Assembly (NCBI GenBank): GCA_031268245.1
Contig: JAIRXN010000014.1
Location: forward strand, 1-15,965
Source of the DNA: Treponema sp.
GTDB taxonomy: Bacteria; Spirochaetota; Spirochaetia; Treponematales; Breznakiellaceae
Direction: 5' to 3'
DNA length: 15,965 bases
Shown here: positions 14,786 to 15,965 of the stretch, in pieces
How the letters are laid out: each line of letters begins with the position of its first letter
Numbering within the stretch: position 1 is the stretch's first letter
Translations under genes and position numbers: made by a program
Notes under the pieces: model-generated
What the model saw: the letters and a program-made list of their open reading frames with translations, nothing else
The model's database searches: none
What the model was told of the DNA's origin: nothing

Positions 14786-15235
14786 CTAGCGGGCATGGGA
14801 CAAGATGCGGTGAATTTCCTCCGGGCTGCCGGCCTTCCGTAGAAGTTCCAGGCCGTCGGAATTAATCAGGGTCATAACCTGATTGAGAACATGCAAATGT
14901 TTTTCCCGGGACTCCTCTCCGATGATAATCAAAAAGACGCAATGAACCGGCTTCCCGTCAGGCGCTCCGTATTCAATACCGGTTTCCGAAAGACCCAGCG
15001 CGCCGAAAATGCCGTTTATTCCCGAATAATACCCGTGAGGAACCGCGACACCCGGAGCAACGGAAGTGTTCAGTTTGTCTTCCCGGTCCCGTATTGCCTG
15101 CAAGCCAATATCCCGGTCCAGAGCGGGATGAACTGCCCCTATGCTCTCAACAAGCTCCCTAAAAACGGCTTCTCTGGTTGTGCTTTCAAGGCTCGGCTTT
15201 ATCGACCGTTTATCAAAAATATCACTAAGCGGCAC
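14786..15235 (-). CDS. PTS EIIA domain protein (PtsN/fructose type)
   Basis: This 149-residue protein is a single EIIA domain of the fructose/nitrogen type. It begins LSDIFDKRSIKPSLES, as PtsN proteins do, and carries the phosphorylated histidine in PGVAVPHG (H67), followed by HCVFLIII and KHLHVLNQVMTLI. EIIA receives phosphate from HPr, then passes it to a sugar EIIB or acts as a regulator. No EIIB or EIIC lies nearby, which favours the regulatory role. I choose GTG at 15235 because GGAGG lies 7 bases upstream and it gives the family's N-terminus; an in-frame GTG at 15277 would add 14 residues without a ribosome site. The start overlaps the end of the 37-aa miniprotein gene by 11 bases, implying coupling. 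Confidence 0.93.
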   Translation of the reverse strand: MPLSDIFDKRSIKPSLESTTREAVFRELVESIGAVHPALDRDIGLQAIRDREDKLNTSVAPGVAVPHGYYSGINGIFGALGLSETGIEYGAPDGKPVHCVFLIIIGEESREKHLHVLNQVMTLINSDGLELLRKAGSPEEIHRILSHAR

Positions 15236-15338
15236 CCTGCTTCCTCCATGCTTTTTTGTCTTTGATAGAGAGATCACCGGACGCCATGACGAATGCGGCC
15301 GCGAAGATCAGCCAAAAAATTTCCCAAAATAAATTCAT
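15225..15338 (-). CDS. 37-aa membrane miniprotein overlapping the EIIA gene
   Basis: A 37-codon frame starts with ATG at 15338, 6 bases after a perfect AAGGAG (15345-15350), and stops at TAG 15225-15227, inside the start of the EIIA gene. The product has one hydrophobic segment (residues about 3-19, LFWEIFWLIFAAAFVM) followed by a basic tail (KDKKAWRKQ), the layout of a small single-pass membrane protein with its tail in the cytoplasm. The overlap and strong ribosome site suggest it is translated and coupled to EIIA, perhaps as its membrane anchor. I know no family match; the function is inference. Confidence 0.7.
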   Translation of the reverse strand: MNLFWEIFWLIFAAAFVMASGDLSIKDKKAWRKQGAA

Positions 15339-15409
15339 AGAATACTCCTTCTTTGCTCTTGAGAGTCTCTTATGTAACGGGAAAAATAATACGGTTGCCG
15401 GGACAGGGA

Positions 15410-15772
15410 TCAGATTCGGAGTTTCAAAAGAATGGTGTTTTTTTTGTTATACGCCGCGGCCTTGGCAATAAGACTGAGAACCGCGTACAAAAGGCCCGCT
15501 CCGGCGGCACAAGAGCTTGCCGTCATTACCAAACGAAACAAACCATGGCGTAACGAAGAGAATGGACGGTCTTTTGTGGCGCTGATTGTCGCAAGACCTT
15601 CGACAGGGTAGGTAACGGCGCTTAGAAACTCGCTTTTACCCGCCATTGTATCCGCAAGATCTTCAAAATAAGGAGCATCCAGGGACATAAATGCGAACAT
15701 CCCCATAACGGCAAGCGCGAGATACGCCGCCTCAGCGTAAAAAAGCCATTTTCTCGGCAAAAACCAGCCCAT
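15410..15772 (-). CDS. Hypothetical two-TM membrane protein
   Basis: This 120-residue protein is not recognised. Two hydrophobic segments (residues about 9-30, WLFYAEAAYLALAVMGMFAF, and about 78-104, LFRLVMTASSCAAGAGLLYAVL) flank a polar loop of about 45 residues that may face outside. Basic residues at both ends suggest a cytoplasmic N- and C-terminus. No ribosome site lies before the ATG; instead a -10-like TATAGT is 6 bases upstream, pointing to a leaderless mRNA. It is the first gene of the operon leading to the 37-aa protein, EIIA and OadG, with 71 bases before the next start. The reading frame is open throughout and uses codons like its neighbours. Confidence 0.7.
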   Translation of the reverse strand: MGWFLPRKWLFYAEAAYLALAVMGMFAFMSLDAPYFEDLADTMAGKSEFLSAVTYPVEGLATISATKDRPFSSLRHGLFRLVMTASSCAAGAGLLYAVLSLIAKAAAYNKKNTILLKLRI

Positions 15773-15778
15773 GCGGCT

Positions 15779-15807
15779 ACTATATCACAGGCCGTAATTT
15801 GATACAA
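15779..15807 (-). promoter_or_regulatory. Probable promoter of the two-TM/EIIA/OadG operon
   Basis: On the minus strand TTGTAT (15802-15807) and TATAGT (15779-15784) are separated by 17 bases. TATAGT matches 5 of 6 consensus bases, the -35 only 3 of 6. The expected start of transcription falls at or next to the ATG at 15772, which would give a leaderless message. Confidence 0.5.
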
Positions 15808-15814
15808 GCGGACA

Positions 15815-15965
15815 GTCATTCGGAGCAGGGCATATAACGTTCCGGCGGTATGCGGCGGTTTGGCGGCCCGGATAAGGGCTTGCGTAGCAAGACCAGGGCT
15901 GGCAAAATGTGGGTGGAAGGAGGCGTGGGAATGGAGCGTAGCGGAATGACCTAGCCGACTGGAAC
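15815..15965. repeat. GC-rich imperfect palindrome at the window end, possibly an attC-like element
   Basis: GTCATTC (15815-15821) is complementary to GAATGAC (15944-15950), and GTTCC (15839-15843) to the final GGAAC (15961-15965), with smaller stems inside (CTTGC-GTA-GCAAG). The region is rich in G and has no credible gene. From memory, elements beginning with CATATAACGTT and ending in an AGCCGACT segment occur between spirochaete genes and resemble integron attC sites, but the right end is cut off, so this cannot be confirmed here. Confidence 0.4.

Overview
The window looks like chromosome of a spirochaete, most likely a relatively GC-rich Treponema-type organism such as the termite-gut treponemes. 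This is an inference from gene content: a pseudo-receiver/PilZ protein, a very large TPR protein coupled to HDOD and metallo-beta-lactamase-fold proteins, an exported LamG/Fn3 protein, an OadG-like subunit and the GlpA-like/DUF1667 cluster. No rRNA, tRNA, CRISPR array or intact insertion sequence was seen.

Layout. (1) 1-2515, plus strand: the 3' end of an unidentified gene, then uronate isomerase (uxaC) and a pseudo-receiver/PilZ protein. (2) 2553-6243, minus strand: a four-gene redox operon read from 6243 downwards. It holds a GlpA-like FAD oxidoreductase with a C-terminal [2Fe-2S] domain, a pyridine-nucleotide/FAD oxidoreductase, a DUF1667 cysteine protein and a small hypothetical protein. 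A perfect 13-bp dyad sits inside the operon. (3) 6299-7366, plus strand: a short DUF4838/GH67N-like protein, divergent from the redox operon and possibly translated from a leaderless mRNA. (4) 7363-13897, minus strand: exported LamG/Fn3 protein, 1013-aa TPR protein, HDOD protein and MBL-fold hydrolase. The last three overlap at their ends and are probably translationally coupled. (5) 14041-14163: three consecutive hairpins, two of which share a core sequence. (6) 14135-15772, minus strand: two-TM protein, 37-aa membrane miniprotein, PTS EIIA, 20-aa small ORF, orphan OadG and a frameshifted gene remnant that runs into the hairpins. (7) 15815-15965: a GC-rich imperfect palindrome cut by the window edge.

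How the genes may work together. UxaC serves hexuronate catabolism. The DUF4838/GH67N-like gene also hints at uronic acid or polysaccharide handling but is not in the same operon. The redox trio resembles sets that oxidise glycerol 3-phosphate or a similar hydroxy acid. The HDOD, MBL-fold and TPR proteins together with the PilZ protein suggest signalling or scaffold functions. The most unusual part is the right end, where two tightly packed small ORFs surround EIIA and OadG genes that lack their usual partners, and where a decayed gene ends in a hairpin array.
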